49,712 bases of DNA from Arthrobacter sp. RIT-PI-e (GTDB lineage Bacteria; Actinomycetota; Actinomycetes; Actinomycetales; Micrococcaceae), in NCBI RefSeq assembly GCF_001187915.1, contig NZ_LGIU01000099.1:1-49712 (forward strand), written 5' to 3'. Below are positions 32,740 to 41,113 of this stretch, in pieces. The stretch's first letter is position 1; every line of letters begins with the position of its first letter. The position numbers and the translations under genes were made by a program. The notes below the pieces were generated by a model, which saw only the letters and a list, made by a program, of their open reading frames with translations, was not told where the DNA came from and searched no databases.

Positions 32740-34716
32740 GTGGCAATACAAGCAGAAGCGAGATCGGGCACCAGTGCCCGGGTCCGCGTCCAGAAGTTCG
32801 GGACGTTCCTGTCCGGCATGATCATGCCGAACATCGGGGCGTTCATCGCCTGGGGTATCATCACGGCCCTGTTCATCGAGGACGGCTACGCCCCCGTAGG
32901 GGTGCTCGGTGGCTTCGGTGAGAACGCGGACGGGGACCCGAACACGGGCCTCGTGGGCCCGATGATCACGTATCTCCTGCCCCTCCTGATCGCCTACACC
33001 GGCGGCCGGATGGTCTACGACGTCCGCGGTGGTGTGGTGGGCGCCGCGGCGACCATGGGTGTGATCGTGGGTACGGACATTCCCATGTTCATCGGCGCCA
33101 TGATCATGGGCCCGCTGACGGCCTACCTGATGAAGAAGATCGACTCCATCTGGGACGGCAAGATCCGCCCCGGGTTCGAGATGCTCGTCAACAACTTCTC
33201 CGCGGGGATCTTCGCGGCTCTCATGGCCCTCTTCGGGCTCTTCGCGGTAGGTCCCGTGGTCACGCTGTTCACGGATGCGGCCGGCCGCGGCGTGGACCTC
33301 CTGGTCAACACCGGCCTCCTGCCGCTGACCAGCATCCTGATCGAACCGGCCAAGATCCTGTTCCTCAACAACGCCATCAACTACGGCGTCCTCACCCCGC
33401 TGGCCACGCAGGAGTCCACCGAGACCGGGAAGTCCCTCCTTTTCCTCATGGAGGCCAACCCCGGCCCCGGCCTCGGCCTGCTGCTGGCCTTCGCGATCTT
33501 CGGCCGCGGCATGGCGAAGGCCTCGGCGCCGGGTGCGATCATCGTGCAGTTCATCGGTGGCATCCACGAGATCTACTTCCCGTACGTGCTCATGAAGCCG
33601 CTGATGATCCTGTCCGTGATCGGTGGCGGCATGGTGGGTATCCTCACCCTCGTGATCACCGGCGCAGGTCTGCGCTCGCCCGCGGCACCCGGCAGCATCA
33701 TCGCCGTGTACGCCGCGACGGCGTCGGACAGTTTCGTCGGCGTCACGCTCTCGGTGCTGCTCGCCGCTGCCACGTCCTTCCTCATCGGCTCGGTCATCCT
33801 GAAGACCACCAAGTCCACGGAGGACGACATGGCCGGTGCCGCCGCGAAGATGGAGGGTCTCAAGGGCAAGAAGAGCTCCGTGACCGGGAACTTCTCCTCC
33901 GGCACCGCGGCGACGGACGGCCCCATCCGTACCATCGTGTTCGCCTGCGACGCCGGCATGGGCTCCTCCGCCATGGGCGCCTCGGTGCTCCGCAACAAGA
34001 TCAAGGCCGCCGGGTTCCCGGACGTCAAGGTCACCAACTCCGCCATCGCGAACCTGAAGGACGACTACGACATCGTGGTCACCCACCAGGATCTCGCCGC
34101 GCGCGCCGAGCCCCTGACGCAGAGCGCCACGCACGTCGCGGTGGACAACTTCATGGGCAGCCCCCGCTACGACGAGATCGTGGAACTGGTGCGCGCCAGT
34201 GCATCGGCGGACGGCGGGCTCGACCCGAAGAATCCCATGCCCGCCGCGGTGGCCGCGGACGCCGACGACGAGGCCGCCGCCTCGGGCGACGTCCTCGCCG
34301 AGCAGAGCGTGATCCTCCAGGGCCGTGCCACCACCCAGGAGGACGCGATCAACGAGGCGGGCCGCCTGCTGGTGGACCGCGGTGCCGTGGACACCAGCTA
34401 CGTGGCCGCCATGCACGAGCGCGAGAGGTCAGTCCCCACCTACATGGGCAACTTCCTCGCGATCCCGCACGGCACCAACGCCGCGAAGGACCTCATCAAG
34501 CGCTCCGCCGTCTCGATCGTGCGCTACCCCGAGGGCATCGACTGGAACGGCAAGCAGGTCAAGTTCGTGGTGGGTGTCGCCGGCATCAACAACGAGCACC
34601 TCACCATCCTCTCCGCCATCGCCCGGGTCTTCTCGGACAAGGAGCAGGTGGCCAAGCTGGACGAGGCCACCACGGTGGACGAGGTCCTGGCACTCTTCGG
34701 GAAGGTCAACGCCTAG
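32740..34716 (+). CDS. mtlA: mannitol-specific PTS enzyme IICBA
   Basis: Membrane transporter that imports and phosphorylates mannitol to mannitol-1-phosphate. All three domains are fused in 658 residues. EIIC (about 1-350) has eight or so hydrophobic segments and the motif GGIHEIYFPYV. EIIB (about 395-490) has the phosphocysteine Cys403 in FACDAGMGSSAMGASVL. EIIA (about 515-658) has the active His577 in LAIPHGTNAAKD. GTG start at 32740 with AAGGA 7 bases upstream. The stop shares one base with the mtlD start. It needs enzyme I (ptsI, divergent upstream) and an HPr not present in the window. Confidence 0.95.
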   Translation: MAIQAEARSGTSARVRVQKFGTFLSGMIMPNIGAFIAWGIITALFIEDGYAPVGVLGGFGENADGDPNTGLVGPMITYLLPLLIAYTGGRMVYDVRGGVVGAAATMGVIVGTDIPMFIGAMIMGPLTAYLMKKIDSIWDGKIRPGFEMLVNNFSAGIFAALMALFGLFAVGPVVTLFTDAAGRGVDLLVNTGLLPLTSILIEPAKILFLNNAINYGVLTPLATQESTETGKSLLFLMEANPGPGLGLLLAFAIFGRGMAKASAPGAIIVQFIGGIHEIYFPYVLMKPLMILSVIGGGMVGILTLVITGAGLRSPAAPGSIIAVYAATASDSFVGVTLSVLLAAATSFLIGSVILKTTKSTEDDMAGAAAKMEGLKGKKSSVTGNFSSGTAATDGPIRTIVFACDAGMGSSAMGASVLRNKIKAAGFPDVKVTNSAIANLKDDYDIVVTHQDLAARAEPLTQSATHVAVDNFMGSPRYDEIVELVRASASADGGLDPKNPMPAAVAADADDEAAASGDVLAEQSVILQGRATTQEDAINEAGRLLVDRGAVDTSYVAAMHERERSVPTYMGNFLAIPHGTNAAKDLIKRSAVSIVRYPEGIDWNGKQVKFVVGVAGINNEHLTILSAIARVFSDKEQVAKLDEATTVDEVLALFGKVNA

Positions 34717-35873
34717 TGAAGGCAGTACATTTCGGCGCGGGGAACATCGGCCGCGGCTTTGTGGGGCTCCTGCTCCACGAAGCCGGGTACGAGGTGGTCT
34801 TCGCCGACGTCGCGGACGCCCTGATCGATCAGCTCGCCTCCACCCCGAGCTACGACGTCCACGAGGTCGGTGAGAACCCCGCGGTGAAGACCGTGGACAC
34901 CTATCGGGCGCTGAACTCCCGCTCGCAGGAGGACGACGTCGTCGCGGAGATCGCCACGGCGGACATGGTCACCACCGCGGTGGGACCGAACGTCCTGAAG
35001 TTCCTGGCCCCGGTGATCGCCCGGGCGATCGCGCGGCGGGACCAGGCGCTGGCCCCGCTGCAGGTGATGGCGTGCGAGAACGCGATCAACGCCACCGACA
35101 CCCTGCGCCGTGAGGTGGAGCAGGCCCACGAGGGTCCGTCCGCGGACCTGGAGTCCAGGGCGGTGTTCGCGAACACCGCGGTGGACCGGATCGTCCCGAA
35201 CCAGGCGCCCGGACAGGGGCTCGACGTCACCGTGGAGACCTTCTTCGAGTGGGTCATCGACCGCACGCCGTTCGGGGGCAACGCCCCCGAGATCCCTGGT
35301 GCCACGTACGTCGACGACCTCGGACCGTACATCGAGCGCAAGCTGTTCACGGTGAACACGGGCCACGCCGCCGCAGCATACTTCGGGTCCGCCGCGGGGC
35401 TGGAGAAGATCTCGGACGCCATGGCGGACGAGGGGATCGCGGGCAGGGTGGAGGCGGTGCTCGGGGAGACCAAGCAGCTGCTCATCACCAAGCACGGGTT
35501 CGAACCGGCTGAGCAGGAGGCATACGTCCGGAAGATCCTCACCCGGTTCACGAACGAGCACCTGCCCGACACCGTGGTGCGCGTGGGCCGGGCTCCGCTG
35601 CGGAAGCTGAGCCGGCGGGAGCGTTTCGTCGGCCCGGCCGCCGAGCTCGCCGAGGCGGGCGTGCAGCCCGTGGCGCTGCTGGGGGCCATGCGGGCGGCGC
35701 TGTCCTTCTCGGCACAGGACGATCCCGAGGTGACCGCGCTCGCGGAGATCCTGTCCACGCAGGAGCCGGACGAGGCCACGACGTCGATCACCGGTCTCAC
35801 CGCCGATCATCCGCTGTTCTCAGCGGTGCACGACCTGGTGGCGGCGCGTGCATCGGAGGTCCGGGCGGGCTGA
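34716..35873 (+). CDS. mtlD: mannitol-1-phosphate 5-dehydrogenase
   Basis: NAD-dependent oxidation of mannitol-1-phosphate to fructose-6-phosphate in the cytoplasm, directly after the PTS step of MtlA. The N-terminal Rossmann motif is AVHFGAGNIGRGFVGLLLHEAGYEVVFADV. MACENAINATDTLRREV, FANTAVDRIVPNQ, and KLFTVNTGHAAAAYFG with the catalytic region follow. Length 385 is normal. The GTG start overlaps the mtlA stop (TAGTG), so the two are coupled. A strong terminator follows at 35897-35922, closing the tetR-mtlA-mtlD unit. Confidence 0.95.
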   Translation: MKAVHFGAGNIGRGFVGLLLHEAGYEVVFADVADALIDQLASTPSYDVHEVGENPAVKTVDTYRALNSRSQEDDVVAEIATADMVTTAVGPNVLKFLAPVIARAIARRDQALAPLQVMACENAINATDTLRREVEQAHEGPSADLESRAVFANTAVDRIVPNQAPGQGLDVTVETFFEWVIDRTPFGGNAPEIPGATYVDDLGPYIERKLFTVNTGHAAAAYFGSAAGLEKISDAMADEGIAGRVEAVLGETKQLLITKHGFEPAEQEAYVRKILTRFTNEHLPDTVVRVGRAPLRKLSRRERFVGPAAELAEAGVQPVALLGAMRAALSFSAQDDPEVTALAEILSTQEPDEATTSITGLTADHPLFSAVHDLVAARASEVRAG

Positions 35874-35896
35874 CGCGGATGGTACCTGCAGGGAGG

Positions 35897-35922
35897 GGGA
35901 GCGGCTACGGCCGCTCCCTTTT
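35897..35922 (+). terminator. rho-independent terminator after mtlD
   Basis: GGGAGCGGC (35897-35905), TACG loop, GCCGCTCCC (35910-35918), then TTTT (35919-35922). It is the most canonical terminator in the window. Confidence 0.85.
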
Positions 35923-35935
35923 CCGTGTCACTCCC

Positions 35936-35964
35936 TTGACGACGGCGCCGGCGGTGCACAGAGT
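35936..35964 (+). promoter_or_regulatory. promoter of the PL11 lyase gene
   Basis: TTGACG (35936-35941), 17 bases, CAGAGT (35959-35964). The predicted start is near 35971, within the LacI-type operator. Confidence 0.6.
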
Positions 35965-35969
35965 GATCA

Positions 35970-35983
35970 GGTAAACGTTTTCC
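35970..35983 (+). promoter_or_regulatory. LacI-type operator of the PL11 lyase gene
   Basis: GGTAAACGTTTTCC, one base different from the site at 28030. It begins 5 bases after the -10 box and covers the predicted transcription start. Confidence 0.75.
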
Positions 35984-36000
35984 AGATGAAGGATTCAACG

Positions 36001-38577
36001 ATGAGTTCGGTCAAGAGAACAGTGGTCCCCGCGTGCATCGCCCTGGCCACCAGCTCCATCCTCCCCCTCGGAACCCTCGCCGTCCCCGCCGCGGCGCAGG
36101 GCCCCGGCGGGGCGCACGGCCCGGCGTCGTCGATCGGGGGAGTGCAGCTCGAGTACCTCGATCGCGGACTCGTGGGGGCCCTGACCCCGGAGGGGGTGCA
36201 CCTCAGCTGGCGGCTGACGGCCACCGAGGTCACGGGGGCCACTGCAGCCGGTTTCACCGGGGCGGACTTCACGGTCTACCGCGACGGCGAACCGATCGCC
36301 ACCGTCACGGACAGCACCAACTATCTCGACGCGGACGTGGTCGACCCCTCGGCCGCGGCGGCCGCGCGCTACAGCGTGGGCGCCGTCGTCGGCGGCGTGG
36401 AGGTCGAGGTGAGTGGCGAGGTGACCCCCTGGGCACAGGACTACCTGGACCTGCCGCTGCAGAAGCCCGCCGACGGCGTGACCCCGGCGGGCGAGGCCTA
36501 CACCTACACGGCGAACGACATGAGCGTGGGGGACGTGACCGGGGACGGCCGGTACGAGCTCGTCGTCAAGTGGGATCCCTCCAACTCGAAGGACGTCTCC
36601 CAGATCGGGTACACGGGCAACACCTACATCGACACCTACACCCTCGAGGGGCGGCTGCTGAGCCGGATCGACCTCGGGGTCAACATCCGCTCGGGCGCCC
36701 ACTACACCCAGTTCATGGTCTCCGACTTCGACGGCGACGGTCGCTCCGAGCTGATGCTGAAGACCGCGCCGGGAACGAGGACCACCACCTACGGGCCGGA
36801 CGGGGAGGTCACGGCCGAGAACTACGTGACCCTGCCGAAGGCGGACGCCAGGGCGGGCGTACGGCACGACGACGACTACCGGTTGAGCACCGAGGGCTAC
36901 TACGAGCACGTGGTGGACATGTTCGCCGGGTGGCAGGACCACCCGGAGGTGGTGGCAGGGAACTGGCCGGCCACCCTCGAGGAGGCCTTCGGGATCGAGC
37001 AGCGGTACCAGTACCCGCTGTCCGACGCCGATGCCCGCGCCATGACGGACTACTTCATGGACGAGTACGCACCGTCTCGTAGTGCACGGAACAACCTGCG
37101 GGCCTTCGAGGGCTTCGTCGTGGACGGGCCGGAGTACCTCAGCGTGTTCGACGGCGCCAGCGGCGCCGAGCTGCAGACCATCCCGTACGAGCCCGGACGC
37201 GGCGACGACGGCCTGCTGTGGGGCGACTACGCGATGTCCCGGATCGAGCCGGGCAACCGCGTGGACCGCTTCCTCGCGGGTGTGGCCTACCTGGACGGCG
37301 AGCACCCCTCGGCGATCTTCGCCCGCGGCTACTACACCCGCTCCAACATCGTGGCCTACCGGTGGGACGGGAAGAAGCTCACCCGGCAGTGGCACGTGGA
37401 CTCCGGGCACGTGCCCATGACCAACCCTTTCAACGACGGCCCGCACGGGGGAGCGGGTACCAGCGAGGAGTTCGGCACCCTCGCCGGCCAGGGCTTCCAC
37501 TCGTTGAGCGCGGCCGACGTCGACGGCGATGGCAAGCACGAGATCGTCTACGGCAGTGCCACGATCGATTCCGACGGCTCCCTGCTCTACAGCTCGTTCG
37601 ACGTCCTCCCCGAGGGCAGCGCAGCGCCGGGGACGGTGGCCAAGCTCGGCCACGGGGACGCCATGCACGTGGCGGACATCGACCCGGACCGCCCGGGCCT
37701 GGAGATCTTCACCGTCCACGAGGGCGGTGCGTACGCACCGTACGGCTGGGCCATGCGGGACGCCGCCACCGGAGAGGTGCTCTTCGGCGGGTACACGGGC
37801 AAGGACACCGGTCGCGGCATGATCGGGGACATCGACCCCGCCACACGCGGGCTGGAGAACTGGGCGGTGGGCCTGCGCTCCGCCTCCGGTGAGCTCCTGC
37901 CCGGCAACGGACCCGGCACCAACATGAGCATCCGGTGGGCGGCGGACGGCACCACGCAGCTCGTCAACGGGACGGCGGACCAGGACGTCACCATCGACGA
38001 CGTACGGCGTGGACGTCTCCTGACAGCCACGGGCACCCGGACCAACAACGGCACCAAGGGCAATCCGTCCCTCGTGGCGGACATCCTCGGCGACTGGCGC
38101 GAGGAGCTGCTGGTGCGCACGGCGGACAGCTCGGCGATCCGGATCTTCACGAGCACCGAGGTCACGGACCGCAAGCTGTACACGCTGATGCACGATCCCC
38201 AGTACCGCGCGGAGATCGCCCGGCAGAACACGGTGTACAATCAGCCCGCGTATACGGGCTTCTACCTCGCCTCGGACACGGACTTCACCGAGGTCCCCGT
38301 CCCGGACGTCTTCCTGCCCGGTGCGCTGCCCGCCCTGCAGGCGCGGTTGGACCAGCTGATCGCGGACGGCCGGGTGACCGGTCCCGTCGCACGGCAGCTC
38401 CAGGCGTCACTGGACCAGGCGCAGCGGGCCGTCGCCCGGGACCAGTCGCGCATGGCCGTCCAGGCGATGGAGAAGTTCCTCGACCGGCTGAACCAGCAGA
38501 AGACCAAGGCCGTGTCTCCCGGGGTGCGGGACGTCCTCACCCACCACGGCACGGTGATCCTCTCGATGCTGCGGTAG
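36001..38577 (+). CDS. secreted rhamnogalacturonan lyase, PL11 family
   Basis: 858 residues. Cuts the rhamnose-galacturonate backbone of pectin by beta-elimination; B. subtilis YesW/YesX are the best-known relatives. It starts with a signal peptide (VKRTVVPACIALATSSILPLG...AAA, cleavage about residue 33), then an FnIII-like domain (YLDRGLVGALTPEGVHLSWRL). The beta-propeller carries calcium-type DxDGDG repeats (VTGDGRYELVVKWDPSNSKD, DFDGDGRSELMLKT, DVDGDGKHEIVYGS) and GNRVDRFLAGVAYLDGEHPSAIFARGYYTR. The last about 90 residues (LQARLDQLIADGRV... KFLDRLNQQKTKAVSPG) resemble a FIMAH domain. The ATG at 36001 has AAGGA 7 bases upstream; an in-frame ATG at 35986 is less suited. No cell-wall anchor is seen. 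Confidence 0.9.
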   Translation: MSSVKRTVVPACIALATSSILPLGTLAVPAAAQGPGGAHGPASSIGGVQLEYLDRGLVGALTPEGVHLSWRLTATEVTGATAAGFTGADFTVYRDGEPIATVTDSTNYLDADVVDPSAAAAARYSVGAVVGGVEVEVSGEVTPWAQDYLDLPLQKPADGVTPAGEAYTYTANDMSVGDVTGDGRYELVVKWDPSNSKDVSQIGYTGNTYIDTYTLEGRLLSRIDLGVNIRSGAHYTQFMVSDFDGDGRSELMLKTAPGTRTTTYGPDGEVTAENYVTLPKADARAGVRHDDDYRLSTEGYYEHVVDMFAGWQDHPEVVAGNWPATLEEAFGIEQRYQYPLSDADARAMTDYFMDEYAPSRSARNNLRAFEGFVVDGPEYLSVFDGASGAELQTIPYEPGRGDDGLLWGDYAMSRIEPGNRVDRFLAGVAYLDGEHPSAIFARGYYTRSNIVAYRWDGKKLTRQWHVDSGHVPMTNPFNDGPHGGAGTSEEFGTLAGQGFHSLSAADVDGDGKHEIVYGSATIDSDGSLLYSSFDVLPEGSAAPGTVAKLGHGDAMHVADIDPDRPGLEIFTVHEGGAYAPYGWAMRDAATGEVLFGGYTGKDTGRGMIGDIDPATRGLENWAVGLRSASGELLPGNGPGTNMSIRWAADGTTQLVNGTADQDVTIDDVRRGRLLTATGTRTNNGTKGNPSLVADILGDWREELLVRTADSSAIRIFTSTEVTDRKLYTLMHDPQYRAEIARQNTVYNQPAYTGFYLASDTDFTEVPVPDVFLPGALPALQARLDQLIADGRVTGPVARQLQASLDQAQRAVARDQSRMAVQAMEKFLDRLNQQKTKAVSPGVRDVLTHHGTVILSMLR

Positions 38578-38595
38578 GAGCCCGCAGCCGGTCCC

Positions 38596-38629
38596 GGGCC
38601 GGGGGTGCGGATGCCGGCACCCCCGGCCC
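38596..38629. terminator. bidirectional terminator hairpin
   Basis: A perfect 13 bp stem (38596-38608 with 38617-38629) and an 8-base loop, between the convergent PL11 and CE7 genes. No T-tract. Confidence 0.7.
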
Positions 38630-38655
38630 GTGGCGTGCCTGCCGCGTGCTGCGTC

Positions 38656-39639
38656 CTACTGCCCGAGGACCTCCCGGAGGAACCGGAGGTGCTCCACGTC
38701 CTGGAAGGCACCACCCTGCTCGTGCCCGTTGTAGGGGTACACCTTCATCTGCTTGGGCCCCGCGTAGTGGTTGTGGGCCGCGAAGACGCAGGACGGCGGG
38801 CAGACGTCGTCCTGCAACCCCACCGAGAACAGCGCCGGGACGGTGCTCCGGGCGGCGAAGTTGACGCCGTCGAAGTAGCTCAGCGTGCGGAACACGGCGT
38901 CGACATCGTTCCTGCGGGTCGCCAGGTACCGCACGATCTCCGCGTACGGGGCGGAGTCCGTGATCTCGGTGGCGTGCCGCATGTGGGCGAGGAACGGGAC
39001 GTCCACGATCGCCCCGGCCGGGGCTGCGCTCCCGGAGCGCTGCACGAGCCCCGCAGCGGCGAGGGTGATCCCGCCACCCTGGCTGCCTCCGGAGAGCACC
39101 ACGCGGGCGGGATCGACGGCGGGATGGGACCGCGCGGCGGCGACGGCATGCACGGCGTCCACGAAGAGCCGGCGGTAGTAGTACGTCCGGGGGTCCTGGA
39201 CACCGAGGGTCATGAAGCCGCCGGCGTGGGGGCCCGCCAGCGGGCCGTCCGCGGTGTCACCCGTGCGATGACCGGCGCCCTGCCCGCGGAGGTCCATCAC
39301 GAAGTGCGCATAGCCCGCGCTGGGCAGTGCCGTCCACTCCCCGAGCAGGCCGCGGCCCCCGCCGTAGCCGATGAAGGTGACCACGGTGGGCAGCGGACCG
39401 GGAAGATGACGCGGCGTGAGCATCCAGCCCTTGACGGGGTGCCCGCCGTATCCTGCGAAGGTGACGTCCTCGGTCACGAGCTGGGTGTACCCGGCGTCGA
39501 TCTCCTCGAAGGACGGCGCCCTGAGGTGCGGGTGCTGCTCGTCGAGGGTGCGGTCCCAAAACGCATCGAAGTCGTCGGGTTCGTCCCGCTCGGGCAGGTA
39601 GCGCCGGAGATCGGGCAGGGGCAGGTCGAAGAAGGGCAT
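38656..39639 (-). CDS. CE7-family acetyl esterase (acetyl xylan esterase / cephalosporin-C deacetylase type)
   Basis: 327 residues, no signal peptide, so it acts on imported oligosaccharides in the cytoplasm. The alpha/beta-hydrolase triad is visible: Ser186 in SGGSQGGG, Asp277 in LQDDVCPPS, His306 in NGHEQGG. The N-terminus MPFFDLPLPDLRRYLP and DLRGQGAG are CE7 signatures. The ATG at 39639 is preferred over 39648 because a CAGGAT box lies 7 bases before it. It is flanked by the PL11 lyase and the sugar ABC importer, so it may deacetylate rhamnogalacturonan fragments; CE7 enzymes are generally broad, so the natural substrate is an inference. Confidence 0.87.
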   Translation of the reverse strand: MPFFDLPLPDLRRYLPERDEPDDFDAFWDRTLDEQHPHLRAPSFEEIDAGYTQLVTEDVTFAGYGGHPVKGWMLTPRHLPGPLPTVVTFIGYGGGRGLLGEWTALPSAGYAHFVMDLRGQGAGHRTGDTADGPLAGPHAGGFMTLGVQDPRTYYYRRLFVDAVHAVAAARSHPAVDPARVVLSGGSQGGGITLAAAGLVQRSGSAAPAGAIVDVPFLAHMRHATEITDSAPYAEIVRYLATRRNDVDAVFRTLSYFDGVNFAARSTVPALFSVGLQDDVCPPSCVFAAHNHYAGPKQMKVYPYNGHEQGGAFQDVEHLRFLREVLGQ

Positions 39640-39646
39640 GGGGTGC

Positions 39647-39652
39647 ATCCTG
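39647..39652 (-). promoter_or_regulatory. leaderless -10 box of the CE7 esterase gene
   Basis: CAGGAT on the minus strand, 7 bases before the ATG at 39639. The esterase has no copy of the LacI-type operator between this box and its start. Confidence 0.4.
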
Positions 39653-39706
39653 CCACGACCCGGGACGATCCGGGCGGCGGTACCGTGATGCCGGTCACCT
39701 TTTCGG

Positions 39707-39735
39707 TTGACGATTGATACGATTCAACCTACGCT
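39707..39735 (+). promoter_or_regulatory. promoter of the sugar ABC importer operon
   Basis: TTGACG (39707-39712), exactly 17 bases, TACGCT (39730-39735). The start is expected near 39742, leaving a leader of about 60 bases. Confidence 0.65.
39714..39727 (+). promoter_or_regulatory. second LacI-type operator between -35 and -10
   Basis: TTGATACGATTCAA: outer arms TTGA/TCAA around a central CG, a 14-base LacI-family design but a different sequence from the GGWMAACGYTTTCC sites. It fills the -35/-10 spacer. GGTTGA and TCAACC also frame the region. Confidence 0.45.
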
Positions 39736-39738
39736 GGC

Positions 39739-39752
39739 GGACAACGCTTTCC
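39739..39752 (+). promoter_or_regulatory. LacI-type operator of the ABC importer operon
   Basis: GGACAACGCTTTCC, starting 3 bases after the -10 box and covering the predicted start. It shares 12 of 14 bases with the site at 28030. Confidence 0.7.
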
Positions 39753-39801
39753 CACTGGCGTTCCACGATGGCTGACGAAGAAGTTTCCCAGGAGGACAAC
39801 G

Positions 39802-41094
39802 ATGTTCCGCACACTCTCACACCGCACGCTGACCGGCGTCGCGGCCCTGGCCGTCTCAGGGCTGGCCCTCACCGGGTGCGGGGGCGGAGGCGGGGAACCC
39901 GCAGCTCTCGAGACCGACGAGGCGATCACGCTCAACTACACCTTCTGGGGCAACGACGACCGCGCCGGACGTTATACCGAGGCGATCGCCGCCTTCGAGG
40001 ACGAGTACCCCAACATCACGATCAACGAGACCTTCTCCGACTACCCCTCCTACTGGGAGAAGCGGCAGACCGAGGCCGCCGGCGGAGGACTGCCGGACGT
40101 CATGCAGTTCGACTTCACCTACCTCCGTGAGTACGCCGACAACGGACTGCTCCTGAACCTCGAGGACTACTTCGGCAGCGGCATCACCACGGACGACATC
40201 GACGAGAGCCTCCTGGTCACGGGGCAGCTCGACGACGGCACCTACGCCATCCCCACCGGATACAGCGCCTGGTCCGTGTTCCAGAACCCGGGCCTGCTGG
40301 CCGAGGTCGGCGTCGAACCCTACGAGGGCGGGACGAGCTGGGACGACTACGACGCCTACATGGCATCCGTCACCGAGGCCGGTGGAGGATCCGTGTGGGG
40401 CGGCACCGACTACACCCAGCGCATCCAGGACCTCGAGCTGGAGCTGCGCCAGGACGGCCGTGAACTCTTCACGGAGGAGGGTGAGTTGAACTTCACCCAG
40501 GAGGAGCTCGTCGAGCACTGGCAGAAGGGCCAGGACAACCGCGACGACGTGACCATCCCGCAGAGCAGGCTCGAGGAGATCAACCCGGTCTCCGGGTTCG
40601 GTAGCAGCCTGACCACCAGCGAGATGAGCTGGAGCAACTTCCTCGGCGGGTACCTGGGAGACTCCGGGGCCGAGGAGATCACGATCGTGGCCCCGCCCAC
40701 GAGCGCCCCGGACGTCAAGGACCTGTACCGCAAGGTGGGCCTGATGCAGGCCGCGTCCGCGACGACGGAGCACCCCGCGGAGGCCGCGGCGTTCGTCGAC
40801 TTCCTCATCAACAGCCCCGAGGTGGGCGAGATCTTCGGTGCCACCCTGGGCATCCCGGCGTCGTCCACCCAGCTCGAGGGGGCCAACCTCGAAGGCCCGG
40901 ACAAGGCCGTGCAGGACTACCTGGATTCCATCTCGGATCGTCTCGGCGAAGCACCGGCGGCCCCGGTGTCCGGCTACGGGAGCATCGAGCAGACCTTCTG
41001 GACGCTCGGGAAGTCGATCGGCCTCGGCGCGATCACGCCCGAGGACGCGGCGAAGCAGTTCTTCGACGAAGCCGCCGTCACGCTCGGCAACTAG
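39802..41094 (+). CDS. sugar ABC transporter substrate-binding lipoprotein
   Basis: 430 residues. Lipoprotein signal peptide MFRTLSHRTLTGVAALAVSG then LALTGC, lipid-modified at Cys26. The mature part is an extracellular solute-binding protein family 1: LNYTFWGNDDRAGRYTEAIAAFEDEYPNITINETFSDYPSYWEKRQTEAAGGGLPDVMQFD, AIPTGYSAWSVFQNPGLL and WDDYDAYM. Acidic residues are abundant. AGGAGG lies 6 bases before the ATG at 39802. It captures oligosaccharides for the two permeases encoded next; position beside PL11, CE7 and GH42 suggests rhamnogalacturonan or galactan fragments, like B. subtilis YesO. Confidence 0.92.
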   Translation: MFRTLSHRTLTGVAALAVSGLALTGCGGGGGEPAALETDEAITLNYTFWGNDDRAGRYTEAIAAFEDEYPNITINETFSDYPSYWEKRQTEAAGGGLPDVMQFDFTYLREYADNGLLLNLEDYFGSGITTDDIDESLLVTGQLDDGTYAIPTGYSAWSVFQNPGLLAEVGVEPYEGGTSWDDYDAYMASVTEAGGGSVWGGTDYTQRIQDLELELRQDGRELFTEEGELNFTQEELVEHWQKGQDNRDDVTIPQSRLEEINPVSGFGSSLTTSEMSWSNFLGGYLGDSGAEEITIVAPPTSAPDVKDLYRKVGLMQAASATTEHPAEAAAFVDFLINSPEVGEIFGATLGIPASSTQLEGANLEGPDKAVQDYLDSISDRLGEAPAAPVSGYGSIEQTFWTLGKSIGLGAITPEDAAKQFFDEAAVTLGN

Positions 41095-41113
41095 GCAGAC
41101 AGGGACCTCGATC

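Noticed and set aside
35986-36000. Upstream ATG (MKDST) as the PL11 start
   Set aside because: It sits 2 bases after the operator and has no ribosome-binding site, whereas the ATG at 36001 has AAGGA at proper spacing and directly begins a signal peptide.
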